Of a stretch of DNA of 64,000 nucleotides, positions 47,373 through 56,959 are shown piece after piece. The DNA comes from Gammaproteobacteria bacterium (GTDB lineage Bacteria; Pseudomonadota; Gammaproteobacteria; Pseudomonadales; Halieaceae). The position numbers were made by a program, and so were the translations under genes. How positions within the stretch are numbered: position 1 is the stretch's first letter; every line of letters begins with the position of its first letter. Location: contig JAUHYL010000007.1 of NCBI GenBank assembly GCA_030426545.1, positions 17,402 through 81,401 on the forward strand. The letters are read 5' to 3'. The notes under the pieces were generated by a model. The model made no database searches and had not been told where the DNA came from. It saw only the letters and a program-made list of their open reading frames with translations.

Positions 47373-48040
47373 GCGAACAGGTAGCCCGCAAGCTGATTGC
47401 CGGCCAGCGTAAAACCGGCGGCCATGAGCAGTGTATTGGCAGCAAAAGCGTGCTGCGCAAAGGAGGCGGTTTTGCGCCAGCTCGCCAGCGCAATTAGTAG
47501 CAGTCCCAGCGCGAGTAGCTGTCCTATCTCAACGCCGAGATTAAAGCTGAGTAGATTGGTCACCAGTCCTGCACCGCTGTTTACGTAGTCCTGCAGTTTG
47601 GTGGCCAGCCCCAGGCCGTGGCAGAGCCCGAACACCAGCACGGCAAGGCGCGTATCGGGTTGTATACCGAATACACGTTGAAAACCGCCCATATTTTCGA
47701 ACGCTTTGTAGACCACTGACAGCCCGATCACCATGTCGACCAGGTGTTCATCCACCTGCCAGTTGGCCCATACACCCAGCAGCAGGGTGAGGCTGTGGCC
47801 AAGGGTGAACAATGTAACGTACAGCACCACGTCCCTGCTGCGATACAGGAAAAAAATGACACCCAGCAAAAAAAGGAGGTGATCGAGGCCGGTAAACATG
47901 TGCTTTGCACCCAGGTACATGAAGGGGCCGACCGCGGGACCACTGATACCCTGCACGAAAGCGGCGTTGTCAGTGGATAGGTCATGCGCCCAGGTGTCCG
48001 GGAACACCAGGGCCAGTAAGAGTGGGAGCAGGAAGCGCAT
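47369..48040 (-). CDS. HupE/UreJ family membrane protein
   Basis: Signal-like N-terminus, FMYLGAKHMFTGLDHLLFLLGVIFFLYRSRDVVLYVTLFTLGHSLTLLLG; start set at ATG 48040. Confidence 0.85.
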   Translation of the reverse strand: MRFLLPLLLALVFPDTWAHDLSTDNAAFVQGISGPAVGPFMYLGAKHMFTGLDHLLFLLGVIFFLYRSRDVVLYVTLFTLGHSLTLLLGVWANWQVDEHLVDMVIGLSVVYKAFENMGGFQRVFGIQPDTRLAVLVFGLCHGLGLATKLQDYVNSGAGLVTNLLSFNLGVEIGQLLALGLLLIALASWRKTASFAQHAFAANTLLMAAGFTLAGNQLAGYLFA

Positions 48041-48045
48041 GCGGC

Positions 48046-48513
48046 TCAGTCGTCGCGCGCGTCGGCCCAGTACTGGTTGTGACAGGCGCGACACACCTGG
48101 TAAATCCTGCCGCCGGCATCGAACAGGGCATCTGCATCCCTGGCCTGTGCCGCCGTCAGCGCGAGCTTGCTCGCCTCGGTGAGTCCCGCCGCGTATTCCT
48201 GCCAGTCATCGCCCAGGGAGCGACCTGGCAGCATCAGCAGGTTGCCCGCTTCGGCCAGGGTAGCGGCGGCGAAGATAACCCGGCTCCAGCCATCGTCCGT
48301 TGTGGGTGCAAGCTCGGTGCGACCCTCGGCGCTGATGATGGTGCCGGCGGAATCCCAGATAACGTCGACCGCTGGGTCCAGCACCCACTCCATAGTCTGT
48401 CTGATGTCCGTGACGATCTGGTAAGGCGGTGCCTCCTGAACCGGTGGTTGCTCATTCGCGCAAGCAACCAGCAGTAACGCCATTGACAGGGTAACAAGAG
48501 TTTTTGTGCGCAT
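48046..48513 (-). CDS. Cytochrome c-like lipoprotein (single CxxCH)
   Basis: Lipobox LLLVAC and C-terminal heme motif VCRACHNQYW; start set at ATG 48513. Confidence 0.7.
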   Translation of the reverse strand: MRTKTLVTLSMALLLVACANEQPPVQEAPPYQIVTDIRQTMEWVLDPAVDVIWDSAGTIISAEGRTELAPTTDDGWSRVIFAAATLAEAGNLLMLPGRSLGDDWQEYAAGLTEASKLALTAAQARDADALFDAGGRIYQVCRACHNQYWADARDD

Positions 48514-48568
48514 GGGTTTTCCCTTACTGCGAGTTTTGACGACGGTCGCGTTTGCCGGTTCGGGAACC

Positions 48569-49744
48569 TTACTGTCCGTCCGCGCTCGGTGCGTTGTTGC
48601 GCCTGTTCGCCAGGTAGGTGTCCACACGCAGTATTGCATTGTCGCGGATATCCATGTGGAAGATCGGGTAGTCCAGGCCGTGATAGCTGAAGCCAAGCAC
48701 GCCCTGGGTGCCAAATTCAGTGTCGGACTGGTCAGTGATAAACAGTTTGCCGCCCCGACACTGCGCTTCTATGTAGTTGGGCAGGGGTTCGGCCAGCGGT
48801 TCAAACACCACACCTCGGGCGGCGTCATCGCCGCTGAGTTGAACGTGGTATTCCCCGGAGGTGGCTACCGCGCCGCGGTGCATCGCCTTGCCCGCAAGCG
48901 GTCCGTCGTTCTTCCAGCTAAGGGGATTGGTGCAGACGTTGGGCGCTGCCTCCTGATCGTCGATGGCTGCGACGCTGAACGTATCCCAGTGCACCGCGCA
49001 AGACAATTGCTCGGGCGAGTCGCACAGCGTGATGTCGCTCAATCCGTCGAATTTACCTTTTTCCACACCGCCGCCTATGAGATAGGCAGCGACCATTTGT
49101 CGGGCAACCGGCGTTCCATCGATCTTTTCCCGCAGCAGGCGCACGCCGTGATGTGTACCCTGGCTGTGACTGGCCAGTACGAAGGGGCGGCCTTCATTGT
49201 AGTGTTGCAGGTAGTAGTCAAACGCGCGGGCGACGTCCTGGTAGGCAAAACCCAGTATGGTCTCACGTTCAGGTTCTTCTACCGAAAAGTACGTAAAGAT
49301 GGACGCCTGGCGGTAGCGCGGTGCGTAAACGTTGCAGCAGCCGTTGTACGCGCTGGCATTGTTAGCCAACATCCACCTGGTATTTTCCTCGGTGGAAGTA
49401 TCGGGGTTCATGTCAAAGGTCCAACTGGACCCTTTCAGAAACCCGGTGGGGTGGATGAAGAATACGTCCACGGGTGATTCGCCCTGTGTCCAGCGATTGG
49501 TAACACCGGCCGGTACGCTATCTGCTTCGTCCTCGGACCAGGGCAACGCTGCCCAGTTCTTCTCGTCGCTGTAATCCGGTGGTGCGGCCGGTTGTGCCTC
49601 CGGATCAAACGGCAGCGCCGGCGCGCCGGTTGCAAAATCCCAGACCAGCTTCAATACGGAACCATTGCCGGTAGCAAAAATGGCGATGACGATGAGGAGG
49701 ATGAGTACAAGAACAGTCAGAAGGCCACGCTTTATCCAGATCAT
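48569..49744 (-). CDS. DUF3089-like alpha/beta hydrolase-type protein
   Basis: DVFFIHPTGFLKGSSWTFDMN, NVYAPRYRQASIFTYF, FVLASHSQGTHHGVRLL (GxSxG-like). Confidence 0.8.
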   Translation of the reverse strand: MIWIKRGLLTVLVLILLIVIAIFATGNGSVLKLVWDFATGAPALPFDPEAQPAAPPDYSDEKNWAALPWSEDEADSVPAGVTNRWTQGESPVDVFFIHPTGFLKGSSWTFDMNPDTSTEENTRWMLANNASAYNGCCNVYAPRYRQASIFTYFSVEEPERETILGFAYQDVARAFDYYLQHYNEGRPFVLASHSQGTHHGVRLLREKIDGTPVARQMVAAYLIGGGVEKGKFDGLSDITLCDSPEQLSCAVHWDTFSVAAIDDQEAAPNVCTNPLSWKNDGPLAGKAMHRGAVATSGEYHVQLSGDDAARGVVFEPLAEPLPNYIEAQCRGGKLFITDQSDTEFGTQGVLGFSYHGLDYPIFHMDIRDNAILRVDTYLANRRNNAPSADGQ

Positions 49745-49993
49745 GGGCTTACCCGTGGTTGGCCGATAATGGTGCGTTGATGCTAGCGCACGCTGGCAAC
49801 CGCGGCAACGCTACACGGTAGCCCACTGACCCCGAGGCATCAAACGGATCTCGTGCGTCGAGTAAGCGGGCGCAATCAAGGTGGTTGCTCCTGTCGCGTA
49901 CCTACTGAACCACGCGAGTGTACTGACGGTGCATAGCTTTTGGAGTAGGCTTGCCTATCGTTATAACTGGAAGAAAAAAGCTCGGACGACTCC

Positions 49994-51187
49994 ATGAAGG
50001 GCGATAACCCGAACGACGAGGCGCTACAAGCCGCCTGGAACGACTTTTGCGATGACCTGAAGCAGGCCTCGGCGCTTGTCTTCCGCGACAGCACACCCGC
50101 GCAGGACATAGACCGTGCCAAGGGCCTGCGCCTGCTGGCGCGTAACATCTCCCTGGCCCTGCAATTTCACCTTGAGAACGTCGATCCGGACTTTCCGGAA
50201 CTGTTGCATTATTTCGACCCCATCCGGAAACAGGGCGGTGATAACACCGATGCCCTCTACGTCGGCGCGCCAATCAACGGCGAAAACACCTACCGCATCA
50301 GCGGCCAGCGCGGCGACGCGCGCTATTTCGCGATCACGGTGGTGGAAGACGGCGCAACGCCCTGGGGCGGCGCGGTGGTCGGCAACCTGATTGACAGCGA
50401 GGTAAGCGTTGAACCCGACGGCAGCTTCGAGATTGTGCTGAGCCCCGAGGAGCAGGGCGGCAACTGGATTCGTACCACGCCCGGTGCCTGGCGTGTGACG
50501 GTGCGACAGTTTTTCGCGGATTGGGAAAACGAAGCACCCATGCAGGCGCGTATCGACTGTCTCAGTGACGTGGATCACGACCCGGTGTTGACGCCCCGGG
50601 CCGTCATGCAGGGTCTGCGCGATGCCGCGGCCTGGGTCAGGGTGTCCACGCATTACTGGGCGGACATGCTGGATAAGTGGAAAGTACAACCCAACCGGTT
50701 CCTGTCTTACCGCCAGCTGGATGACAATGCGATTGACGCCACTCCCGGCGGCGAACCGCTGATCTGTTACTGGCAGGTGCCGGCAGATGAAGTACTGGTG
50801 GTGCGCGTCACTCCGCCAGCGGCCGATTACTGGGCGGTAGAGTTTGGTAACTACTGGTGGGAAACCATGGATTATCGCTACCGCCTGTGCAGCACAAACT
50901 GCCACCACGCGGTGCTCGAAGACACGGGTGAACTGTTGCTGGTGGTGTCGCATGAGGACCCTGGGTTGCCGAATTGGCTGGATCCGTCAGGGCACGTCGA
51001 AGGCTACATTACGCTGCGCTGGATAGGTGCGGAGCACTACCCCGTGCCGGAGTGTGTGCAGATGCCGCGCAGCGACCTGGCGGATTACCTGCCTGCGGGG
51101 ACAAAAACGATCAGCGCCGCCGCGCGTCGGTCGCAATTGGCGGCTCGGCGAACCGGCGTTATCCGGCGCTTTGGTCATCAGGTGTAA
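49994..51187 (+). CDS. DUF1214-like protein (paralog A)
   Basis: ENTYRISGQRGDARYFAITVVEDG, VSHEDPGLPNWLDPSGHVEGYITLRW; parallels the ORF at 54295-55410. Confidence 0.6.
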   Translation: MKGDNPNDEALQAAWNDFCDDLKQASALVFRDSTPAQDIDRAKGLRLLARNISLALQFHLENVDPDFPELLHYFDPIRKQGGDNTDALYVGAPINGENTYRISGQRGDARYFAITVVEDGATPWGGAVVGNLIDSEVSVEPDGSFEIVLSPEEQGGNWIRTTPGAWRVTVRQFFADWENEAPMQARIDCLSDVDHDPVLTPRAVMQGLRDAAAWVRVSTHYWADMLDKWKVQPNRFLSYRQLDDNAIDATPGGEPLICYWQVPADEVLVVRVTPPAADYWAVEFGNYWWETMDYRYRLCSTNCHHAVLEDTGELLLVVSHEDPGLPNWLDPSGHVEGYITLRWIGAEHYPVPECVQMPRSDLADYLPAGTKTISAAARRSQLAARRTGVIRRFGHQV

Positions 51188-51219
51188 GGCAATAATAAAG
51201 ATTCAGTGGAGCAACCGCG

Positions 51220-52053
51220 ATGGATTTGGGATTACAGGGTAAAAACGCCGTCATCACCGGCGGCAGCGGCGGTATCGGCCAGGGTCTGGTGCTGGAGTTT
51301 GCGCGCGAGGGGCTGAATGTCATCAGCGCTTCCCGCGATGTTGCGATTGGCGAGACGTTGGTGAGGCAGGCCGCCGAGCAGGGGTTGCCGGGACGAATTC
51401 TGCCGGTGGCGACGGACGTCACTGATCGCGCATCGGTGGATGCGATGATCGCGCAATGCCACGACGCGTTTGGCCCGGTCGATGTACTGATAAACAACGC
51501 CGGTGGTGCGGCTCGACCGCGCCCCTTTGAGGAACTTGACGATGAGGCCCGCGACTGGGAGAAAGCGCTGAACATCGATGGCGTGGTGAACTGCTGCCAG
51601 GCGGTTGCAGAGGATATGATCGGCCGCAACACGGGTTCCATCATTAACATCTCCTCGAATTCATCGTTGCTGGGCGAGGCGGCTGCCAATCTCGTGCACT
51701 ACGGCGCGTCGAAAGGCTTTGTTAATTCTTTCAGCAAGTCACTCGCCTGGGAATGGGCCAAGAAAGGTGTGCGCGTGAATAACATCTGTCCCGGCTGGAT
51801 CGTCCCGGAGAGTGATGAAAATCTCGGTGAGGGCAGCTTCTGGAGCAAGTTCGGCTGGTTCCTCATGGGGCGCCCGAAGGAGATGCAGCAGGCATTGGAA
51901 GAAGGTACGCTTTACAACATGAGCGGCCTTCCCATACCGCGGCTGGGCCGCCCGGAAGACATTGCCTGGCTGTGTTTATTCCTGTCGTCTGAGAAAGCGG
52001 GTTACATCACGGGGCAGATGATTTCTGTTTCAGGTGGTGCGTACATGCATTGA
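51220..52053 (+). CDS. Short-chain dehydrogenase/reductase (SDR)
   Basis: ITGGSGGIGQGL Rossmann motif, NNAGG, YGASKGFVNSFSKSLAWEW. Confidence 0.93.
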   Translation: MDLGLQGKNAVITGGSGGIGQGLVLEFAREGLNVISASRDVAIGETLVRQAAEQGLPGRILPVATDVTDRASVDAMIAQCHDAFGPVDVLINNAGGAARPRPFEELDDEARDWEKALNIDGVVNCCQAVAEDMIGRNTGSIINISSNSSLLGEAAANLVHYGASKGFVNSFSKSLAWEWAKKGVRVNNICPGWIVPESDENLGEGSFWSKFGWFLMGRPKEMQQALEEGTLYNMSGLPIPRLGRPEDIAWLCLFLSSEKAGYITGQMISVSGGAYMH

Positions 52054-53351
52054 GTGCCGCGGCGTCAGCCGTCCAACAACCAACTGAGCCCTTTCCCATG
52101 TCCCGTGAAGACATCCCTGCCTGGACGCCCCCTGCCCACCCCGATTGGCTGGAGACGATTAATCGAGAGGGCAGCTACTTCGACCTGCCCGCCGTCGTAC
52201 CCCTGGATGAAGCGTCGCTGCTGGATCATGCCCGGCAGCGCACGGGTCTGCAGGATTTTGGCGATGACCTGTGGCGCGAGCCGTTCAGCGTTTACGTCAA
52301 ATCACTGCAGGAAGAGGCGCAACTGACCCTGATGGGGCGCCTGATGGCGCGCAACGACATTATTCTTTGGTTAAGCACCCGTTTGCAGGTAACGGCAACG
52401 CTCAAGCGTCATCCCGAGATCCTGCAGGAGCAGATCGAGGCGCCGATGTTTATCGTCGGCTTGCCGCGCTCCGGAACATCCATCCTGTTTGAACTGTTGT
52501 GGCAGGATCCGGATGTTGGTGTGCCGCTGATGTGGGAGGCCTTGCAACCCTGTCCGCCGCCAGAGGCGGCAAGCTATCAGAGCGATCCTCGAATCGCGCA
52601 GGCGCACCAGCTGTTTACCCAGTGGAGCAGGGTGGCTCCCGAGTTTGCCAGTATGCACGAAATGCGCGGTGATATTCCCGCCGAGTGCGGCCTGCTGATG
52701 GCCGGCACCTTTATCTCCGACCACAACGCCTCACTGCACCAGACGATGAGCTACAGCGCCTGGCTGGCGCAGGCGGATTATCTTCCGGTCTACGAATACC
52801 ACAAAAAGGTGCTGCAAATACTGCAGTGGAAAAACCCGCGCAGGCGCTGGCTGCTGAAAGCACCGGAACACCAGATTCACCTGGAGACCTTGTTGTCGGT
52901 CTACCCGGATGCGCGGATAGTGCAAACGCACCGTGATCCCATCAAGTGCATGGCCTCAACAACCAGCCTGATGGGCACGCTGTATTACATGCGCTCTGAC
53001 CAGCCATTCAACGCCGCCATGTTCGAGAACATCATTATGGGCGATGCCACGGCGCAGCGCCTGGAAAAAGTCATGGATCAGCGCGAACAGGGCGTTGTGC
53101 CCGCAGCGAACATCACTGACTCGCGCTACCAGGATTTAATGGACGACCCCATGGCGTGTATCGAACACACGTACCGGCACTTTGGCATGCAACTGGAAGA
53201 GGCGGCCCGGACGGCAATGCTGGCCTACCTGGCAGAGAAACCACGCGGCAAGTTCGGCGCGCACAGTTACGTGGTGGACGAGGCGCGCGCCGCGGAGCGA
53301 GCGTTGTTCAGGCGCTATCAGGATGCGTACGATATTCCCGACGAGATCTAA
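52050..53351 (+). CDS. Sulfotransferase family protein (paralog A)
   Basis: FIVGLPRSGTSILFELL PAPS-binding loop; RIVQTHRDPIKCMASTTSL. Confidence 0.9.
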   Translation: MSAAASAVQQPTEPFPMSREDIPAWTPPAHPDWLETINREGSYFDLPAVVPLDEASLLDHARQRTGLQDFGDDLWREPFSVYVKSLQEEAQLTLMGRLMARNDIILWLSTRLQVTATLKRHPEILQEQIEAPMFIVGLPRSGTSILFELLWQDPDVGVPLMWEALQPCPPPEAASYQSDPRIAQAHQLFTQWSRVAPEFASMHEMRGDIPAECGLLMAGTFISDHNASLHQTMSYSAWLAQADYLPVYEYHKKVLQILQWKNPRRRWLLKAPEHQIHLETLLSVYPDARIVQTHRDPIKCMASTTSLMGTLYYMRSDQPFNAAMFENIIMGDATAQRLEKVMDQREQGVVPAANITDSRYQDLMDDPMACIEHTYRHFGMQLEEAARTAMLAYLAEKPRGKFGAHSYVVDEARAAERALFRRYQDAYDIPDEI

Positions 53352-53372
53352 GGCGCGGCGAAGGCTGCGTCA

Positions 53373-54257
53373 CTACGCCGGGGTATCGGGGAAGTGGCGC
53401 ACAATGTTTTCGGCGTAGTGCTCCATCACGCGCTTTTTTTCATCCAGCGTGGACTGCTTTTTACCCAGAGAGTACATGAAGGGGGGCGCCACGGTACTCT
53501 CCAGGCCGTCGTCCTGCAGGCGACGGTAGAGATCCACACTGGGCATGTCGCTGATGCCCAGCATGGCTTCGAAGGGTTCATGTTCACGACCGTGCTCCGC
53601 GCGCAGTTCGTGCAATTGCCGTAGCAGTGGCCCGACATCATCGGGCGCAGTTCCCGCTCCGATGTAACCATCGCCCAGGCGCGCGGTGCGTTTCAAGGCT
53701 GCCCTGGAAGCGCCACCGATGTACACCGGGGGAGGCTCCCCGGGCGCGGGGCTGAGCTGTACGCGCGGGAAGTCAAAGTGGTCACCGTGGTGTTCCACCA
53801 TGTCGCCGTTCCAGAGTTTGCGGATCACCTCGATACTCTCGTCAGTGATTTTGCCGCGTTTGCTGAAATCGACGCCGTAAATGTCGAACTCTTCCTTCAT
53901 CCAGCCTACGCCCACGCCAAGAATGAAGCGATTGTCGCTGAGCACCGCCAGCGTTGCACTGGCGCGCGCCACCTCGTGTGGATTGCGCAGCGGTAACACA
54001 TAGACGCCGCAGGTGAAGCGCAGGGTGCGAGTGACCGCTGCCATGGCTGCAAAGATGGCGGTCTGATCCGGGTACTCGTCATCGGGCTGCATGGGCGGCA
54101 GGCCGCTGTCCGAGTACGGATAAATCGGGCTGATGCTCTCGGGGTACACCGCGTGGTCGCCGCTCATCAGCCCGTGAAAGCCAAGTTCTTCGGCAAACTG
54201 TGCGATGCCCACGAGCTGATCGGTTTCGGCCCAGGTAATGGCCTGCCAGAATTTCAT
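53373..54257 (-). CDS. LLM-class (F420-type) flavin-dependent oxidoreductase
   Basis: FAEELGFHGLMSGDHAVYP, ATLAVLSDNRFILGVGVGWMKEEFDIYGVDFSKRG, VYIGGASRAALKRTARLGDGYIG; start set at ATG 54257. Confidence 0.88.
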   Translation of the reverse strand: MKFWQAITWAETDQLVGIAQFAEELGFHGLMSGDHAVYPESISPIYPYSDSGLPPMQPDDEYPDQTAIFAAMAAVTRTLRFTCGVYVLPLRNPHEVARASATLAVLSDNRFILGVGVGWMKEEFDIYGVDFSKRGKITDESIEVIRKLWNGDMVEHHGDHFDFPRVQLSPAPGEPPPVYIGGASRAALKRTARLGDGYIGAGTAPDDVGPLLRQLHELRAEHGREHEPFEAMLGISDMPSVDLYRRLQDDGLESTVAPPFMYSLGKKQSTLDEKKRVMEHYAENIVRHFPDTPA

Positions 54258-54294
54258 CGATTCACGGCTCCTCGGAGCGTTGCAGTTCGTAGGT

Positions 54295-55410
54295 TCAGGC
54301 GCAGAGGTCGGCCAGTTTGATGACTTCAGCCTGGGGGGTTGCGACCTCGCCTCGCACCATGAAGAACCGCCAGAAGACCATGCCGAACGGCATGCCCTCG
54401 GTATCCAGCCAGTTCGGCACACCCGGGTCGCTGTTGGCGATAACCATACGGAAAGTGCCGTCGTCTTCCAGTACCGTCTGGGCGCGGTTGAGTGAAACGC
54501 TGCGATCTCGATAGTCCAGCGTCTGCTGAAAACGGTTCCACAGACAGACGTTGGCGAAGCTGCAGTCCGGCCAGCGGCCGGTGATGACCAGTGCCTCGTC
54601 CTCGCCAATGAAAAACGGCGCCATGGAGTAGTGTGCGTCCGCGGCTGCCAGGCCAAAGTCCCCCGGCGGCACCGGCGCGGGGAATTCGTTCGGCGTCAGG
54701 GCGACAAAGGGCGGCGGCTCGGAGTTTGCCATGGGCGGCATGCCCAGCGTGCGCCCGTGAACGGCGTTGCATACGCGGCGTATGCCGGCAGCGACGCTGG
54801 CATCATCCGGTGGTGCCGCGGTGGGACCGGGATTCAGGCACTCGATCCGCAGCCGCGGCTCCAGTTGGATGTCGCACGCCCCCGGCTCTTTCTGTTCGAA
54901 ATAATGCCGCGTGGTCACGCGCGAGGCGTTCGCAGAAAGCGGCAGCCAGTTCCTGTCGCGCGCCTGGCCACCCAGGTGCAGCGTGAAATTGCCATTGCTG
55001 TCGACGTCGATGTTGTGGTCGTTCAGTACGCCCGAGGTATTGCTGGCCATGTGGCCGTCCTGTGCGCCTTCCTCCAGTGTGATGGAGAAATACGCGGCGC
55101 CGCGCAATTCGCCGTGAATCACGTACTCATGCGCCGCACTCACCGGCGCATCGAAGTAAATGGCATCGGAATTGTCGCCGGTCAGTTTTCTGCTGGGTGT
55201 GACGATGCGTCGAAAATCCGGGCGCGCCGCGTCCTGTTCGAAGTAACCCACCAGCGCGGCCTCCAGGATATGCATCAGTGCCCGGTGCGAACCCACAATG
55301 TCTTCTGGCGAGTGCAGATTCCATTCTTCCGATGACCAGCGTTGATCGACCTCGGTCAGCAGGTCGATCAGTTCGCGCAGCGCTTGGCGGCTCTGGGTGT
55401 CGTTGCTCAT
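54295..55410 (-). CDS. DUF1214-like protein (paralog B)
   Basis: HEYVIHGELRGAAYFSITLEEG, IANSDPGVPNWLDTEGMPFGMVFWRFF, collinear with 49994-51187. Confidence 0.6.
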   Translation of the reverse strand: MSNDTQSRQALRELIDLLTEVDQRWSSEEWNLHSPEDIVGSHRALMHILEAALVGYFEQDAARPDFRRIVTPSRKLTGDNSDAIYFDAPVSAAHEYVIHGELRGAAYFSITLEEGAQDGHMASNTSGVLNDHNIDVDSNGNFTLHLGGQARDRNWLPLSANASRVTTRHYFEQKEPGACDIQLEPRLRIECLNPGPTAAPPDDASVAAGIRRVCNAVHGRTLGMPPMANSEPPPFVALTPNEFPAPVPPGDFGLAAADAHYSMAPFFIGEDEALVITGRWPDCSFANVCLWNRFQQTLDYRDRSVSLNRAQTVLEDDGTFRMVIANSDPGVPNWLDTEGMPFGMVFWRFFMVRGEVATPQAEVIKLADLCA

Positions 55411-55426
55411 GGTCGGGATCCTTTGC

Positions 55427-56731
55427 TTAGGGGCGTGCGGTCAGGTGCGGGTTGCTGGTTTCAGGCGGTATGGCAAACTTTTCGCTGTAAAAGCGTAGTC
55501 GCTCGGCGACGTCTTCGCGAGTCAGGCCAAAAGACGCCAGCGAGTATTTGTGCGCGCCGTGCTTGTGTTGGTTATTCAGGTCCAGCCACTCGCGCATACC
55601 CTGCTCGGCCTGATGACTGAATGGCAGGTCGAGAAACTGGTACACGCCCTGCATTGCGCTGTGCCAGTCGGCGGTGATGTCCGCGTACAGCACGTCGTAC
55701 TGATTTTGCGGTGCACACAGTTGCGCTCTATCTGCCAGGTTTTTATGCAGCATGCGCTCTGCCTTGTCGAGCCAGTTGCGGCCGACGGTGTGAGGATCGA
55801 TGTTGTCGTTATCGCGCACCAGCGACGTCCATGCCATGGAGCAGGTGGAACCGATGACCTTTACCGGGTCGCGATGCGGGCACACCAGTTTTGCATTTGG
55901 AAAGACGTGCAGCAGCGCATCGAGATCCTGCAGGTGCTGGGGAGACTTTAGAACCCAGGGTTTGTCTTCCGGATCGCCGCGAAACCATGAAATGAGCTTC
56001 AGAAGATCGACCATGTATTCATAGGCGAATTTCTGGTCATGGGTCATCAGCCACTCAGCGAAACTGGGCAAGTCGTTGATGACCTCAAACAACTGCGTGG
56101 AAAACGCGTGTTGTAACAGACCGATTTCTTCCTCGACTTCCATGGTGCCCAGCGGGTGGACTGCGGCGATCTGTGGGCTCATGTAAAGCACGGCCTTCAA
56201 CGCCTGGTCCAGCGCAGTGATCCGCGGGTCTGTGTCGCCACGCTCGCGCGCAGCGAAGCTGTCTTCCTCGGGAACCGGATAAACGCTCTCCCATGACTTC
56301 AGGTGCAGAAAGCGATCGTCGGCCGCGAGCAGGCGGTGCAGCCGTGTCGTGCCGGAGCGCGCCATGCCGACTACCACCACCGGGTCTGGCATCTGGCGCT
56401 GCAGAATGTCAGGGTGCGTTTGCCACAAGGCCTGGGCGTGCAGGCGTCCGCGCAGCAGCCGCTGAATGTTCGCCCGGGCCAGGTAGCGACCAATGGGATT
56501 GAGCTGCGCTTCCTCATTGGTGGATGTAACCAGCAGGCGAAGGGGTTCCACAAAACGCTCGTCGCCGAAGTCTTCCAGGCCGGTCTCGCGCCGTGCCTGA
56601 TCCATCAGTGCATCGGCATCGATCGGAAACCGCGCCATGCCCAGAGACTGGGCGCCACGCAGGCAGGCATTGATCAACCGGATAGGCCGGCGGTGGTAAT
56701 CCCTTGCCCTGAGTTTTACAGCTTCGGTCAT
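55427..56731 (-). CDS. Sulfotransferase family protein (paralog B)
   Basis: VVVGMARSGTTRLHRLLAADDRFLHLKSWE, LVCPHRDPVKVIGSTCSM; start set at ATG 56731. Confidence 0.9.
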   Translation of the reverse strand: MTEAVKLRARDYHRRPIRLINACLRGAQSLGMARFPIDADALMDQARRETGLEDFGDERFVEPLRLLVTSTNEEAQLNPIGRYLARANIQRLLRGRLHAQALWQTHPDILQRQMPDPVVVVGMARSGTTRLHRLLAADDRFLHLKSWESVYPVPEEDSFAARERGDTDPRITALDQALKAVLYMSPQIAAVHPLGTMEVEEEIGLLQHAFSTQLFEVINDLPSFAEWLMTHDQKFAYEYMVDLLKLISWFRGDPEDKPWVLKSPQHLQDLDALLHVFPNAKLVCPHRDPVKVIGSTCSMAWTSLVRDNDNIDPHTVGRNWLDKAERMLHKNLADRAQLCAPQNQYDVLYADITADWHSAMQGVYQFLDLPFSHQAEQGMREWLDLNNQHKHGAHKYSLASFGLTREDVAERLRFYSEKFAIPPETSNPHLTARP

Positions 56732-56959
56732 CGGGTATTCCGCTGTTCTGTCAAAAGAACGGTGACAGGAGGCCACTGAAGCGACGAGTATGCCGTACCC
56801 AACCGGCGCGGTATGCAGGCGTGCCGTGCCTGCGACATGAAACCCATCACCGGTTCAGCCATTTGACCGGCCGCAACGCGATGCTGGGCTGGCGGTACCG
56901 TGCGCGCTCAATTATGGTGTCATGAAACGCGTTCCCTGAATTATCCCGGAGTTGTCTGC

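Noticed and set aside
54258-54656. N-terminal extension of the 427-aa ORF 53373-54656
   Set aside because: The extension overlaps the DUF1214-like gene in another frame. LLM-family proteins begin near the MKFWQAI... methionine at 54257.
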